Shown here: one piece after another, positions 27,506-41,310 of the stretch
Layout: each line of letters begins with the position of its first letter
Numbering within the stretch: the first letter of the stretch is position 1
Assembly: GCA_013822685.1 (NCBI GenBank)
Contig: PNKV01000015.1
Location: 62,001 to 126,000 of the forward strand
DNA from: Leptothrix sp. (in: b-proteobacteria)
GTDB lineage: Bacteria; Pseudomonadota; Gammaproteobacteria; Burkholderiales; Burkholderiaceae_C
Length of the DNA: 64,000 nucleotides
Direction of reading: 5' to 3'
Notes under the pieces: model-generated
What the model was told of the DNA's origin: nothing
Database searches by the model: none
Seen by the model: only the letters and a program-made list of their open reading frames with translations
Program-made: the position numbers and the translations under genes

Positions 27506-29196
27506 ATGATTTGCGTCGCACCCTGTTGTGGTCGGTGTTTGCCGTCTCACTGTTGATGATGTGGGATGGCTGGCTGCGCCACACCGGTCAACCGTCCTTG
27601 TTCGCCCCGCCGCCTCCCCAGGCGACTGCCGCCGCCGAACCTCAGGGCGCGGCCAGTGGGGCCGCCAGCCTGCCCACCCCGGTGGCCACGGGCAGCGGCG
27701 CTGCCGCCCCGGCTGCAGCGGCGGGTGCTTCGGCACCGGCCGCGCACGAGCTGGTGACCTTCACCACCGACGTCGCCAAGATCACCTTGAACACACAAGG
27801 TGGTGACATGGTCAAGGTCGAGCTGCTCAAGCACCTGGACCAGGACGATGCCAGCAAGAACATGGTCGTGCTCAACCAGACCGCGAACCACACCTACGTG
27901 GCGCAGACCGGTCTGATCGGTGCTGGCAGCGCCGAGCGCCTGCCCAATCACCTGACGCCCATGACCATCGTGACGCCTGAGCGCGCGCTGGCCAATGGCG
28001 CCGACACCCTGGTGGTCAAGCTGGAATCGGCCCCGGTCGATGGCGTGAAGCTGCTCAAGACTTACACCTTCAAGCGCGGCGACTACGCCATCGGCGTCAA
28101 GCACGACGTGGTGAATGCTTCGGCTGTCACGGTGCGCCCGCAGCTGTACCTGCAGCTGACACGCGATGGCACCCAGCCGGTGCAGGCAGGCCCCAGCTTC
28201 CTGATGGGCCCCATGGCCTACACCGGCCCGGCCATCTACTCGGCCAAGGCCAAGTACCAGAAGGTGGATTTCGCCCACCTGAACGAGAACACCGCCGAGT
28301 TCGAGAAGAACGACACCCACGGCTGGGTGGCGATGGTGCAGCATTACTTTGCCTCGGCCTGGTTGCACAACGAGGCTGCGCCCCGCACCTTCTTCGTCGA
28401 CAAGACCGGCCCCAACCTGTACCGCACGGGCATGTTGTTCCCTTTGGGCGACCTGGCCGCAGGGCAGAGCAAGTCGTTTGACGCGGTCTTGTTCGTCGGC
28501 CCGCAAGAAGAGAACAAGCTGTCGGCCCTGGCGCCTGGCCTGGAACTGGTGAAGGACTACGGCTGGCAACGCGTGCTGGCCGAACCCTTGTTCTGGCTGC
28601 TGGACCAGCTGCACAAGTTGATCGGCAACTGGGGCTGGGCGATTGTGGCGCTGGTGGTGCTGCTCAAGGCAGCGTTCTACTGGTTGAACGCCAAAGCCTA
28701 CCAGTCGATGGCCAAGATGAAGGCGCTGAACCCGCGCATCCAGGCGATGCGCGAGAACCTGAAGGACAACCCGCAGCAGATGCAGCAGGAGATGCTGAAG
28801 ATCTACCGCGAAGAGAAGGTCAACCCGATCGGCGGCTGCCTTCCCATCCTGGTCCAGATCCCGGTGTTCATTTCGCTGTACTCGGTGTTGCTGTCCAGTG
28901 TCGAGATGCGCAACGCGCCCTGGATTGGCTGGATCCATGACCTGTCGGTGAAGGACCCGTACTTTGTGCTGCCCGCGCTGATGACGGCCTCGACCCTGCT
29001 GCAGACCTGGCTGAACCCCACGCCGCCGGATCCGATCCAGGCCAAGATGATGTGGATCATGCCGATGCTGTTCTCGGTGATGTTCTTCTTCTTCCCCTCG
29101 GGCCTGGTGCTGTACTGGCTGACCAACAACATCCTGTCGATCGCCCAGCAGTGGATGATCAACCGCAAGATCGAGGCGGCCACCGCCGCCAAGTGA
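27502..29196 (+). CDS. yidC: Membrane protein insertase YidC
   Basis: A 564-residue insertase, Oxa1 family, of the Gram-negative type. An N-terminal membrane helix (LLWSVFAVSLLMMWDGW) is followed by an Ala/Pro-rich linker, a large periplasmic P1 domain (about residues 80-340), and the conserved C-terminal core of five helices with GWAIVALVVLLKAAFYWL, GGCLPILVQIPVFISLYSVL and PSGLVLYWLTNNILSIAQQW. It inserts inner-membrane proteins alone or with SecYEG. It is the last gene of the rpmH operon, followed by a strong terminator. Confidence 0.97.
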   Translation: MNDLRRTLLWSVFAVSLLMMWDGWLRHTGQPSLFAPPPPQATAAAEPQGAASGAASLPTPVATGSGAAAPAAAAGASAPAAHELVTFTTDVAKITLNTQGGDMVKVELLKHLDQDDASKNMVVLNQTANHTYVAQTGLIGAGSAERLPNHLTPMTIVTPERALANGADTLVVKLESAPVDGVKLLKTYTFKRGDYAIGVKHDVVNASAVTVRPQLYLQLTRDGTQPVQAGPSFLMGPMAYTGPAIYSAKAKYQKVDFAHLNENTAEFEKNDTHGWVAMVQHYFASAWLHNEAAPRTFFVDKTGPNLYRTGMLFPLGDLAAGQSKSFDAVLFVGPQEENKLSALAPGLELVKDYGWQRVLAEPLFWLLDQLHKLIGNWGWAIVALVVLLKAAFYWLNAKAYQSMAKMKALNPRIQAMRENLKDNPQQMQQEMLKIYREEKVNPIGGCLPILVQIPVFISLYSVLLSSVEMRNAPWIGWIHDLSVKDPYFVLPALMTASTLLQTWLNPTPPDPIQAKMMWIMPMLFSVMFFFFPSGLVLYWLTNNILSIAQQWMINRKIEAATAAK

Positions 29197-29241
29197 GCGA
29201 TGGGTTCGGGGCCTGGATGACGGGCCCCGACAAGTCAAAGC

Positions 29242-29280
29242 AAAGCCGCCTGGTCTTGTCGACCAAGGCGGCTTTTTTTT
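29242..29280 (+). terminator. Rho-independent terminator after yidC
   Basis: AAAGCCGCCTGGTC and GACCAAGGCGGCTTT form a GC-rich stem (one bulged base) around a TTGTC loop, directly followed by a run of T. It ends the rpmH-rnpA-yidD-yidC unit. Confidence 0.9.
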
Positions 29281-29282
29281 GC

Positions 29283-29411
29283 TCAGTCGCCGGTGTGGCG
29301 GCTGAGGATCATGGCGGAAGCGAAGATGGCGGCCAGGGCCAAGGGCCACAGCGGGGGGTCAGCCAGCGAGGCGCTGTTGAACATCAGCCAGTCGTTGAGG
29401 GTGTGGATCAT
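29283..29411 (-). CDS. Small single-helix membrane protein, 42 residues (hypothetical)
   Basis: A short ORF starting at ATG 29411 (MIHTLNDWLMFNSASLADPP) with a well-placed AGGAG 8 bases upstream. The second half is one hydrophobic helix (LWPLALAAIFASAMIL) ending in a charged tail. A longer version could start at 29498, whose ATG overlaps the stop of the upstream sterol-desaturase-family gene. No family is recognised. It lies next to the yidC terminator; the coding claim rests on the ribosome-binding site and helix only. Confidence 0.45.
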   Translation of the reverse strand: MIHTLNDWLMFNSASLADPPLWPLALAAIFASAMILSRHTGD

Positions 29412-29497
29412 GACCAAGCTCCTGGTTTGTCGCCCTTTGGCGTGAACCAGCATGGTCAGCTTGGCGCATGACAGGGGCATGACGCCCCTGGGGCCCA

Positions 29498-30481
29498 TCA
29501 GGCGATCGCGCCTTCTCCGTCGGGCGTGCCAGCCGTGGTGGCCGAAGAGGCCGGGCTGGCCGCAGCGGGCCTGTTGCTGGCGGGGGCGGGTGTCTCAGCC
29601 GCCAGTTGCCGGGCTTTCATGCGTTTCCAGTTCAGGGGCACGAGCAATTGGCCCCAGAAATTGTGCAGGGGGTAGAAGTTCTCGTTGAACAGGCCCATGT
29701 GGGCTGGGCGACTCTTGCCCTTGGGCAGCACGAAGGTGCCGAAAAGGTGGTCCCACAGCATGAAGATGCTGAAGTTCTTGGCCTCGTCGATGTTGTTGGA
29801 GTGGTGCCAGCGGTGCACTTCGTTCGTGCCGATCACATAGTTCAGCACGCCAAACTTGAAGTTGACGTTCATGTGCGTGATGGTGCCCAGCACGCTGCCG
29901 ATCACGCCGCTCATGATGAAGGCTTCCTGGCTGACCCCGGTCTGGAACACGACGAAGGCCGGCACCATGCGGCGCCAGATCAGGTCGATCGGGTGGGCGC
30001 GGCTGGCATTGAGCACGCTGAGCCGGTGCGCGCAGTGGTGCACGCTGTGCAGGCGCCAGAAGAAATCAACCTCGTGCGCCAGGCGGTGCGTCACGTAGAA
30101 CATGAAATCAAAAGTGAGGAATGAGATCAGCACCTGCACCGGCATGGGCAGGTGTCGCGCGGCCAGGCTGTCGTCCAGGATGCCGAAGTGGAAGAGCAAA
30201 CCGGAGCCGGTGGCGGCGATCAGGGCGTGGGTCAGGAAATTCTGGATGCTGCCCACAGCCACCATCGCGCCGTTGCTGATGGTGTCGGTCAGGATCTCGC
30301 CTTTTTCGAACCGGTTGGGCTGCTCGGGCCAGACGTACTGCAGCAGGGTGCAGACGATGTAGTAGGGGCCCAGGTAGTACAAAAAGACGCGCCCCGGGTC
30401 GAAGCCGAAGTGCAGCACGGCGGCGATGCCACCCAGCACTGAACCGACAAGAAAGCCCCAACTGGCGAGGAGTTTGAACAC
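29498..30481 (-). CDS. Sterol desaturase / fatty acid hydroxylase superfamily membrane protein (copy 1)
   Basis: About 327 residues with several membrane helices and the superfamily's histidine clusters that bind a di-iron centre: THRLAHEVDFFWRLHSVHH, then NEVHRWHHSNN. Members hydroxylate or desaturate lipids or sterol-like molecules. The ORF opens at 30745, but the upstream part is antisense to mnmE. A GTG at 30481 with GGAG 5 bases ahead is the best start. The C-terminal 40 residues are Ala/Pro-rich. It is divergent from mnmE. A second member lies at 47387. Confidence 0.82.
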   Translation of the reverse strand: MFKLLASWGFLVGSVLGGIAAVLHFGFDPGRVFLYYLGPYYIVCTLLQYVWPEQPNRFEKGEILTDTISNGAMVAVGSIQNFLTHALIAATGSGLLFHFGILDDSLAARHLPMPVQVLISFLTFDFMFYVTHRLAHEVDFFWRLHSVHHCAHRLSVLNASRAHPIDLIWRRMVPAFVVFQTGVSQEAFIMSGVIGSVLGTITHMNVNFKFGVLNYVIGTNEVHRWHHSNNIDEAKNFSIFMLWDHLFGTFVLPKGKSRPAHMGLFNENFYPLHNFWGQLLVPLNWKRMKARQLAAETPAPASNRPAAASPASSATTAGTPDGEGAIA

Positions 30482-30609
30482 GACGACTCCATGAACTGCG
30501 CGTGATAGACCCGCCGAGTTTATGACGGAGCGCGTTTCATGCGCAGAGGGGCTTCCCCAGGGGGGACAATCGGTCTTTTCCAAAAGTGACCGAGAAAGTG
30601 AACAGCAGC

Positions 30610-32040
30610 ATGTCGTGGATGGATCGCAGCAGCCCGATCGTGGCCGTGGCCACCGCGCCTGGCCGTGGTGCCGTGGGAATCGTGCGGGTGTCCGGCCGGG
30701 GTTTGGCGGATTTGGTCCAGGCCCTGTGCGGGCGGACCCTGACACCCCGGTTGGCCACCTACGGCCCTTTGCGCGATGCGAAAGGCGAGGCGATTGACCA
30801 TGGCCTGGCGATCTACTTCCCCGGGCCGAACAGTTTCACGGGCGAGGATGTGCTGGAACTGCAGGCCCATGGCGGCCCGGTGGTGCTGCAACTGCTGCTG
30901 GCGCGCTGCCTGGAAGCCGCGCGCGAAGTGGTCGAGGACACGGGCCGAGAGCGCTTGCCTGGCCTGCGGGTGGCCGAGCCCGGCGAGTTCACGCAGCGGG
31001 CATTCCTGAACGACAAGATCGACCTGGCCCAGGCCGAGGCCATCGCCGACCTGATCGACGCCAGCACCGAGGCGGCGGCGCGCTCGGCCACCCGCTCGCT
31101 GGGCGGGGCGTTTTCCAAGCAGATCGAGCTGCTGCGCGATCAATTGATCAACCTGCGCATGCTGGTCGAGGCGACGCTGGATTTTCCGGAAGAAGAAATC
31201 GACTTCCTGGAAAAAGCAGACGCGCGTGGCCGATTGAACCGCGTGGCGGCCACTTTGGACCAGGTTTTGCAGCAGGCCCGGCAGGGCGCCTTGCTGCGCG
31301 AAGGCCTGCAAGTCGTGCTGGCCGGCCAACCCAACGCGGGCAAAAGCTCCTTGCTCAACGCGCTGGCGGGGGCCGAGCTGGCCATCGTCACGCCGATCGC
31401 GGGCACCACGCGCGACAAGGTCAGCCAGACCATCCAGATCGAAGGTGTGCCGCTGCACGTGGTGGACACCGCTGGTTTGCGCGCCGAGCACGAAGCCAGC
31501 GACGAGGTGGAGCGCATTGGCATGGCGCGCAGCTGGGAAGCCATTGCCCAGGCCGACACGGTGCTGTTTTTGCACGACCTGACGCGCAGCGAGGATGCGG
31601 CCTATGTGGCGGCCGATGTGCAGATCGCGGGCAAGCTGCCCGGTGGCGTGCCGGTGATCCACGTTTTCAACAAGGCCGACAGTGTGGCGGTGGCCGATTT
31701 GCACGCCCTGGCGCACGCGCCCGAGGGGCCGATGCTGGCCTTGTCGGCCAAAACCGGGGATGGGCTGCAGGCCTTGCGGCGCTTGCTGCTGGAGCAGGCC
31801 GGATGGCAGGCTGCGCCAGAAGGCGTGTTCATTGCCCGGCAACGGCATGTGCAGGCACTGCGCCTGGCGCGCGAACACTTGGAAGGCGCGCAACAGCACG
31901 CCAACCAGGCCGATGGCGCCCTGGACCTGCTGGCCGAAGAGCTGCGCCTGGCGCACAACGCCCTGGGCACGATCACAGGGGCGTTCACCCCGGATGACCT
32001 GCTGGGCGAGATCTTTACCCGCTTCTGCATAGGTAAATGA
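30610..32040 (+). CDS. mnmE: tRNA modification GTPase MnmE
   Basis: About 476 residues. With MnmG it forms the complex that installs (carboxymethyl)aminomethyl groups on wobble uridine 34. The N-terminal folate-binding domain has [20 protein letters not shown]. The G domain has GQPNAGKSS (G1), IAGTTRD (G2), DTAG (G3) and NKAD (G4). The C-terminus ends FCIGK, whose cysteine is conserved in the family. Possible starts are GTG 30586, ATG 30610 and ATG 30619; the last gives the same spacing to IVA as in E. coli. Its partner mnmG is at 49608. Confidence 0.96.
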   Translation: MSWMDRSSPIVAVATAPGRGAVGIVRVSGRGLADLVQALCGRTLTPRLATYGPLRDAKGEAIDHGLAIYFPGPNSFTGEDVLELQAHGGPVVLQLLLARCLEAAREVVEDTGRERLPGLRVAEPGEFTQRAFLNDKIDLAQAEAIADLIDASTEAAARSATRSLGGAFSKQIELLRDQLINLRMLVEATLDFPEEEIDFLEKADARGRLNRVAATLDQVLQQARQGALLREGLQVVLAGQPNAGKSSLLNALAGAELAIVTPIAGTTRDKVSQTIQIEGVPLHVVDTAGLRAEHEASDEVERIGMARSWEAIAQADTVLFLHDLTRSEDAAYVAADVQIAGKLPGGVPVIHVFNKADSVAVADLHALAHAPEGPMLALSAKTGDGLQALRRLLLEQAGWQAAPEGVFIARQRHVQALRLAREHLEGAQQHANQADGALDLLAEELRLAHNALGTITGAFTPDDLLGEIFTRFCIGK

Positions 32041-32133
32041 GCCGATTGAAGCCCTGATTGAACATCTGCTACCCTCGCCGCTCCCTCGCCAGGCAAGCGA
32101 CGCGGTCAACCCAGGACGGATTCAGGGAGAGTC

Positions 32134-33495
32134 ATGCCAACGCTCAGCCATGCCAGGGGTCTCTTGAAAGGCACCTCCACCAGTTCAAACTTGCGCAGCG
32201 ACGCTTTGGCCGCCGCCCTGTTGCTGTTGCCGTTTCTGGTGGTGGCCCACTGGCTGAACGACTTGCGTCTGGCCATCGTCACCTTCCATGGCAGCGATGA
32301 GCTGATCTTCCACTACCCCGCGATCTTGCGCTTCGCCGAACAGTGGCCGCGCCCGATGCTGGGCGACTACTCCTCGGCCACCACGCCGCTGTTCCACCTG
32401 GGCTTTTCCTTGCTGGGCAAGCTGTGTGGTTTCGACTTGTACAAACTGCGGGCGGTCAACGTCATCATTTCGTGCGGGGCGGGCCTGATCTACTTCAAGT
32501 TGTTGCAAGGCCATTTTCGGCACAGCTGGGCGTTCGCGCTGCTGATGAGCCTGGTGTTCCTGTTGTCGCCGTATTTCTTCGGCGTCTCTTTCCTCTTGCT
32601 GACCGACAACCTGGCCTGGTTGTTGTGCATGCTCTCGCTGGCGTGTTTCCTGGGCTCGCTGAACATGCGGCGGCGCCGTGCAGGTTTGCTCGTCTGGGCC
32701 CTGGGTTGTGCCTGCCTGTGCCTGACCTTGCTGACCCGCCAGTCGTTCTTGTGGTTGCTGCTCAGCGCGGCGGGCGTGGCGTGGTTCCGCACGCCCGCGT
32801 TGGCCGACAGGCTGCTGCGCTGGGCGATGCTGGGTGTGGCCGCCCTGCCGCTGTTGGCCCTGTTCATGGGGTGGCATGGGCTCATGCCGCCATCGTTCCA
32901 GGGGGCGCACGAGGCCCGCTCGCTGTTCAATCCGCGTGCCTTGGGCTTCACCTTGGCGGTGCTCGGTTTGTACTACCCGCTGTTCAATCCACAGCGGTTC
33001 GCGCAGGGCGTTTTGCAGAAAGAGCCCGCCTTCATGGCCGCGCTTGCCGGAGGGCTGCTCTTGCTGGTGTTGCTGCCCCTGCCCGGTCAGCCGGTTGATG
33101 ACGGCTTCTTGTGGCGCATGTCACGCGGCGTGCCCACTTTGCTGCAAACATCGTGGCTGTTCTGGCTGCTGGTGCCGCTGGGCTGCGCCGCGGTGGTGAC
33201 CATGCTGAGGGAGTCGCCCACCAGCATCGGCACCTTGTCGCTGCTGGCGTTTGCGCTGTCGGTGCTGCCGTCCAGCCTGCTGTACCAGAAGTACTTCGAC
33301 CCCTTCATCCCGGTCTTTGTGTTGCTGGCCCGTCCGCCTGGCCAAAGCCTGGGCAAGCTGGACGTGGTCGCCTTGGCCGTCATGGCCGTGGCCTTTGCCA
33401 CTTATGCGGCGTGGCCTTACGTGAATCCTGACTTCTACCGCCAAGCCAAGCTGTCCATCTGTGCCGCTTCCGAGTGCTTTTCTGCTGCGAAATAG
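32134..33495 (+). CDS. Polytopic membrane protein, GT-C glycosyltransferase-like (DIE2/ALG10-like)
   Basis: A 453-residue protein with about ten hydrophobic helices. After the first helix comes a periplasm-facing acidic loop (GSDELIFHYPAIL) and SSATTPLFHLGFSL, an arrangement like the catalytic first loop of lipid-linked-sugar GT-C enzymes, especially ALG10/DIE2. Late in the protein SSLLYQKYFDPFIPVF is another conserved-looking segment. A role in transferring sugar from a polyprenyl phosphate donor is inferred, not shown. It has its own 93-base upstream gap after mnmE. No other glycan genes adjoin it. Confidence 0.55.
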   Translation: MPTLSHARGLLKGTSTSSNLRSDALAAALLLLPFLVVAHWLNDLRLAIVTFHGSDELIFHYPAILRFAEQWPRPMLGDYSSATTPLFHLGFSLLGKLCGFDLYKLRAVNVIISCGAGLIYFKLLQGHFRHSWAFALLMSLVFLLSPYFFGVSFLLLTDNLAWLLCMLSLACFLGSLNMRRRRAGLLVWALGCACLCLTLLTRQSFLWLLLSAAGVAWFRTPALADRLLRWAMLGVAALPLLALFMGWHGLMPPSFQGAHEARSLFNPRALGFTLAVLGLYYPLFNPQRFAQGVLQKEPAFMAALAGGLLLLVLLPLPGQPVDDGFLWRMSRGVPTLLQTSWLFWLLVPLGCAAVVTMLRESPTSIGTLSLLAFALSVLPSSLLYQKYFDPFIPVFVLLARPPGQSLGKLDVVALAVMAVAFATYAAWPYVNPDFYRQAKLSICAASECFSAAK

Positions 33496-33564
33496 CCACC
33501 ACGAGCCCCCCGGGATCGTATAAATTTGGGCGATTGTGCGTTGCAGCGCAACTTTGAGGAAAAG

Positions 33565-34032
33565 ATGGAAGTCACTGAACTGGTTCAGGCCATCCAGACG
33601 TTGAACACCGAAGATGTGTTTCGGCCCCGTCTGGATGCTCAGCAATGGCGGACGTTTTGCCAATACCTGACCCGCCACGAATTGCGCTCAGGTGATTTGC
33701 TGGTCAAGCAAGGTGACCATGACCGCACCGTGTACTTCCTGGGGCAAGGCTCCTTGCAGGTGTTTGTCACGGGTGGGGTGCCGGGTGCGGCCCGGATTGC
33801 GATCTTGCGGCCCGGGTCGGTGTGTGGCGAGCCGGGTTTGTTCGCCGACACGCCGCGCATGGCCAACATCGAGGCCATGACGGCTTGTGTGATTTTCGCG
33901 CTGCGCCTGCAACGTTTTGAAGAGCTGATCGCCCGTGTGCCAGGCGTGGCGGTCGAGGTGATGCGCGCGGCCGGGGGTGTCATGGCCACGCGCATGCGGG
34001 CCAATTTGCAGCGCCAGGTGCCGTCAGCCTGA
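33565..34032 (+). CDS. Cyclic nucleotide-binding (Crp-type cupin) domain protein
   Basis: A 155-residue stand-alone cNMP-binding domain. GDLLVKQGDHDRTVYFLGQG and RPGSVCGEPGLFADTPRMAN follow the phosphate-binding-cassette layout. There is no C-terminal HTH, so it is not a complete Crp/Fnr regulator. ATG 33565 has GAGGAAAA just upstream, which sets the start. Only 34 bases separate it from the HD-GYP response regulator, so it may modulate that protein (inference). The ligand is unknown. Confidence 0.8.
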   Translation: MEVTELVQAIQTLNTEDVFRPRLDAQQWRTFCQYLTRHELRSGDLLVKQGDHDRTVYFLGQGSLQVFVTGGVPGAARIAILRPGSVCGEPGLFADTPRMANIEAMTACVIFALRLQRFEELIARVPGVAVEVMRAAGGVMATRMRANLQRQVPSA

Positions 34033-34066
34033 AGCGCCTTCATGCCATTGAGGGAGTTGGGTCAGG

Positions 34067-35125
34067 ATGTTGATCAGTCAAGAGTTGCGCCGCCCCACGA
34101 TTCTGGTGGCTGACGATTCACCCCAGAACATCGAGTTGCTGTCGCGGGTGCTGGGACAAGAGTACCGAATCAAAGTCGCGACCTCGGGCGAGAAGGCCCT
34201 GAAGATCGCCTATTCAGACGAACCGCCCGATCTGATCCTGCTCGACATCATGATGCCCGACCTGAGCGGGCTGCAGGTGTGCCAGCGCATCAAGGCCAAC
34301 CCGGACCGCCGCCGCATCCCCATCATCTTCGTGACCGCGATGACCACGGTCGAGGACGAGAGCCTGGGCCTGGCCATGGGCGCGGTCGATTACATCTCCA
34401 AGCCGATCAGCCCGCCGCTGGTGCAGGCCCGCGTGCGCACGCATTTGGCGTTGTATGACCAATCCCGCGAGCTGGAGCGCATGGTGGCGCAGCGCACGGC
34501 CGAGCTGGTGGCCACGCGCCAGCAGATCATCCGCCGCCTGGGCCGCGCCGCCGAGTTCAAGGACAACGAGACCGGCAACCACGTGGTGCGCATGAGCCAC
34601 ATCGCGCGGCTGGTGGCGCAGCAAGCGGGCCTGGGCCCCGAGGCCGTGCAACTGGTGTTCCAGACCGCGGCCATGCACGACCTGGGCAAGATCGGCGTGC
34701 CCGACCGCATCCTGCTCAAGCCCGGCCCGCTCACGGAAGACGAGTGGGTGATCATGCGCCAGCATGCGCAGATCGGCGCCGACATCATCGGCCGGCACGA
34801 GAACGAGCTGCTGGCCACCGCGCGCGCCATCGCCTTGACCCACCACGAAAAGTGGGATGGCACCGGTTACCCGCAAGGTTTGAAAGGCGAGCAGATCCCG
34901 CTGAACGGGCGCATCGTGGCCATCGCCGATGTGTTCGATGCGCTGATGACGCGCCGGCCCTACAAGCCGCCGCTGCCGGCCGCCGAATCCCTGGTCATCA
35001 TGGCTGAACAGAAGGGCAAGCACTTCGACCCGATGTTGCTGGAGTGCTTCTTCCAGCAACAGTTCGAGATCCTCAAGGTCATGGAGCTGTACTCCGATGA
35101 CCGCGGGGCGATGATGGACCAGTGA
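34067..35125 (+). CDS. Two-component response regulator with HD-GYP phosphodiesterase domain
   Basis: A 352-residue REC-HD-GYP protein. The receiver (about residues 10-130) has ILVADDSPQNIELLSRVLG and LILLDIMMPDLSG (phospho-acceptor Asp) and ends with the KPISP switch lysine. The HD-GYP domain has AAMHDLGKIGVPDRILLKPG and HHEKWDGTGYPQGL with metal and GYP residues intact, so c-di-GMP hydrolysis is expected. It is probably co-transcribed with the cNMP-binding protein and converges on the giant hybrid kinase at 35135, a plausible phosphate donor. Confidence 0.93.
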   Translation: MLISQELRRPTILVADDSPQNIELLSRVLGQEYRIKVATSGEKALKIAYSDEPPDLILLDIMMPDLSGLQVCQRIKANPDRRRIPIIFVTAMTTVEDESLGLAMGAVDYISKPISPPLVQARVRTHLALYDQSRELERMVAQRTAELVATRQQIIRRLGRAAEFKDNETGNHVVRMSHIARLVAQQAGLGPEAVQLVFQTAAMHDLGKIGVPDRILLKPGPLTEDEWVIMRQHAQIGADIIGRHENELLATARAIALTHHEKWDGTGYPQGLKGEQIPLNGRIVAIADVFDALMTRRPYKPPLPAAESLVIMAEQKGKHFDPMLLECFFQQQFEILKVMELYSDDRGAMMDQ

Positions 35126-35134
35126 GCCGCGTCG

Positions 35135-39175
<4,041 letters not shown>

Positions 39176-39253
39176 GGGCGCACTCTCCGGATTTTTAGTT
39201 CGGTCAGTGTGCCCGGTCTTGGTGCCGATCCGGTAGGAGATTGCCCCGCGTTT

Positions 39254-41272
39254 TCAGCCTTTGAGCAACATGCTCTCGGCCCGGGCCAAGTTTTGGGGCC
39301 GGCCTGACAGCACCAGGGTGTCGCCCGACTCCAGCACCAGGCCATGGTCGGGAGCCACCACGGCGCCATGCGCACGCCGCACCGAGACCACGGCCACGCG
39401 CATTTCCTCGGCCGCGAGAGACTGGCCCAGGGTGTGGCCCACGCAGGCCGCGTTGGCGCCCAAGGTGACCGATTGCAGGCGCTGCAGCTCCATCTCGTCC
39501 ACCGTGTCGTCATCGCCGCCGTGGAAGTAGTCGCGCATGATGCCGTAGCGCGCCTGCCGCTGGCTTTGCACCAGGCGGATCACGCGGCGCATGGGCACGC
39601 CCACCAGGGCCAGGGCCTGCGAGGCCAGCATCAAGGAGCCCTCGATCGCCTCCGGCACGATCACGGTGGCCCCGGCGTTCTGCAGCTCGTCCAGGCTGCT
39701 GTCGTCGATGGTGCGGACGACCACGGGCACCTCGGGCGCGTGCTCGTGCACCAGGTGCAGGATCTTCTTGGCCGAGGCGGTGTTGGGGTAGGTGATGACC
39801 ACGGCGCTGGCCCGCGCCAGGCCGGCGGACACCAGGCTTTGCGGCCGGGTGGCATCGCCAAAGACCACACTCTGGCCGGCGGCAGCGGCCTGCTGCACGC
39901 GGTCCGGGTCCAGGTCCAGCGCCATGTAGGGGATGCCCTCCTGGGTGAGCAGCCGCGCCAGGTTCTGGCCGCTGCGCCCGTAGCCGCAGATCACCACGTG
40001 CTTCTCGATGTTGATGGCCTTGGTCGCGATCTTGGTCATGGCCAGTGATTGCAGCAGCCAGTCGGTGGACGACAGTTTCATCACCAGGCGGTTGCTGCCC
40101 AGGATCATGAAAGGCGTGGCCAGCATGGACAGCACCATCGCGGCCAGCACCGGGCTTTGCGCGCGCTCGGGCAGCAAGTGGTTGTCGGTGGCCAGCGACA
40201 GCAGCACAAAGCCGAACTCACCGGCCTGCGCCAGGTACAGGCCCGTGCGCAAAGCCACGCCCGTGTCGGCGCCAAACAGCTGGCGCGCCAAGGCGGCAAT
40301 CAGGCCAAACTTGAAGAGCACCGGCAAGGTGGTCAGCACGATCACCAGCGCCCAGCTGTCAACCACGATGTGCCAATCCAGCTTCATGCCGATGGTGATG
40401 AAGAACAGGCCCAGCAGCACGTCGTGGAAGGGGCGGATGTCGGTCTCCACCTGGTGCTTGTATTCGGTCTCGGCGATCAGCATGCCGGCCAGAAACGCGC
40501 CCAGCGCCATCGACAGGCCGGCGTGTTCGGTCAGCCACGACAGGCCCAGGGTGACCAGCAGCAGGTTGAGCATGAACAGCTCTTCGCTCTTGCGGCGGGC
40601 CACCAGCGTGAGCCACCAGTGCATCACCTTTTGCCCACCGACCAGCAGCAAGGTCAGCACCACCGTGGCCTTGACGGTGGCGATGCCCAGGGTGCGCAGC
40701 AGGTCACCGCTGTTCTCGCCCAGGGCGGGGATCAGCACCAGCAAAGGCACCACGGCCAGATCCTGGAACAGCAGGATGCCCATGACGCGCTTGCCATGCG
40801 GGCTGTCCAGCTCCAGGCGCTCGGCCATCATCTTGACCACGATGGCGGTGCTGCTCATGGCCAGCGCACCGCCCAGGGCCACGGCGCTTTGCCAGTTCAG
40901 CGACCAGCCCAGCAGGCCGTGCTTGATGTTGAAATAGGGCAGCAGCGCATCGAGTGCGAAGTAGCCGGCCAGGGTGGCCAACATGGTCACGCCCACCTGG
41001 CTGAAGCCCAGGCCGAACACCAGCGAGCGCATGCTCTTGAGCTTGGGCAGGTTGAACTCCAGCCCGATCACGAACATCAGAAACACCACGCCGAACTCGG
41101 CCAGGTGGCGCACGCCGGCCGAATCCTTGGCCAGTGCCAGGGCGTTGGGCCCGATCACCACGCCCACCGCCAGGTAACCCAGCATCGGCGGCAACTTCAC
41201 CAGACGGCACAGCACCACGCCCAACACGGCGGCAAAAAGGTACAGCAAGGTGAGGTCGAGCGTGGAGGCCAT
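39254..41272 (-). CDS. CPA2-family monovalent cation:proton antiporter (KefB/YbaL-like)
   Basis: A 672-residue transporter. The first ~385 residues form a many-helix Na+/H+-exchanger domain. An RCK/TrkA-N Rossmann domain (VVICGYGRSGQNLARLL, about 415-535) and a C-terminal TrkA-C domain (about 590-670) would gate the channel by nucleotide binding. It probably exports K+ or Na+ in exchange for protons. No KefF/KefG-type regulator gene is adjacent. It is divergent from kdsD with a 38-base gap. Confidence 0.92.
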   Translation of the reverse strand: MASTLDLTLLYLFAAVLGVVLCRLVKLPPMLGYLAVGVVIGPNALALAKDSAGVRHLAEFGVVFLMFVIGLEFNLPKLKSMRSLVFGLGFSQVGVTMLATLAGYFALDALLPYFNIKHGLLGWSLNWQSAVALGGALAMSSTAIVVKMMAERLELDSPHGKRVMGILLFQDLAVVPLLVLIPALGENSGDLLRTLGIATVKATVVLTLLLVGGQKVMHWWLTLVARRKSEELFMLNLLLVTLGLSWLTEHAGLSMALGAFLAGMLIAETEYKHQVETDIRPFHDVLLGLFFITIGMKLDWHIVVDSWALVIVLTTLPVLFKFGLIAALARQLFGADTGVALRTGLYLAQAGEFGFVLLSLATDNHLLPERAQSPVLAAMVLSMLATPFMILGSNRLVMKLSSTDWLLQSLAMTKIATKAINIEKHVVICGYGRSGQNLARLLTQEGIPYMALDLDPDRVQQAAAAGQSVVFGDATRPQSLVSAGLARASAVVITYPNTASAKKILHLVHEHAPEVPVVVRTIDDSSLDELQNAGATVIVPEAIEGSLMLASQALALVGVPMRRVIRLVQSQRQARYGIMRDYFHGGDDDTVDEMELQRLQSVTLGANAACVGHTLGQSLAAEEMRVAVVSVRRAHGAVVAPDHGLVLESGDTLVLSGRPQNLARAESMLLKG

Positions 41273-41310
41273 CTTGTCCCTAGAATCCTCTGATCCTACC
41301 CGGTGCGTTC

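Noticed and set aside
27547-29349. 600-residue minus-strand ORF
   Set aside because: Antisense to yidC; shadow composition, no motifs.
30520-32109. 529-residue minus-strand ORF
   Set aside because: Antisense to mnmE, which has clear GTPase motifs.
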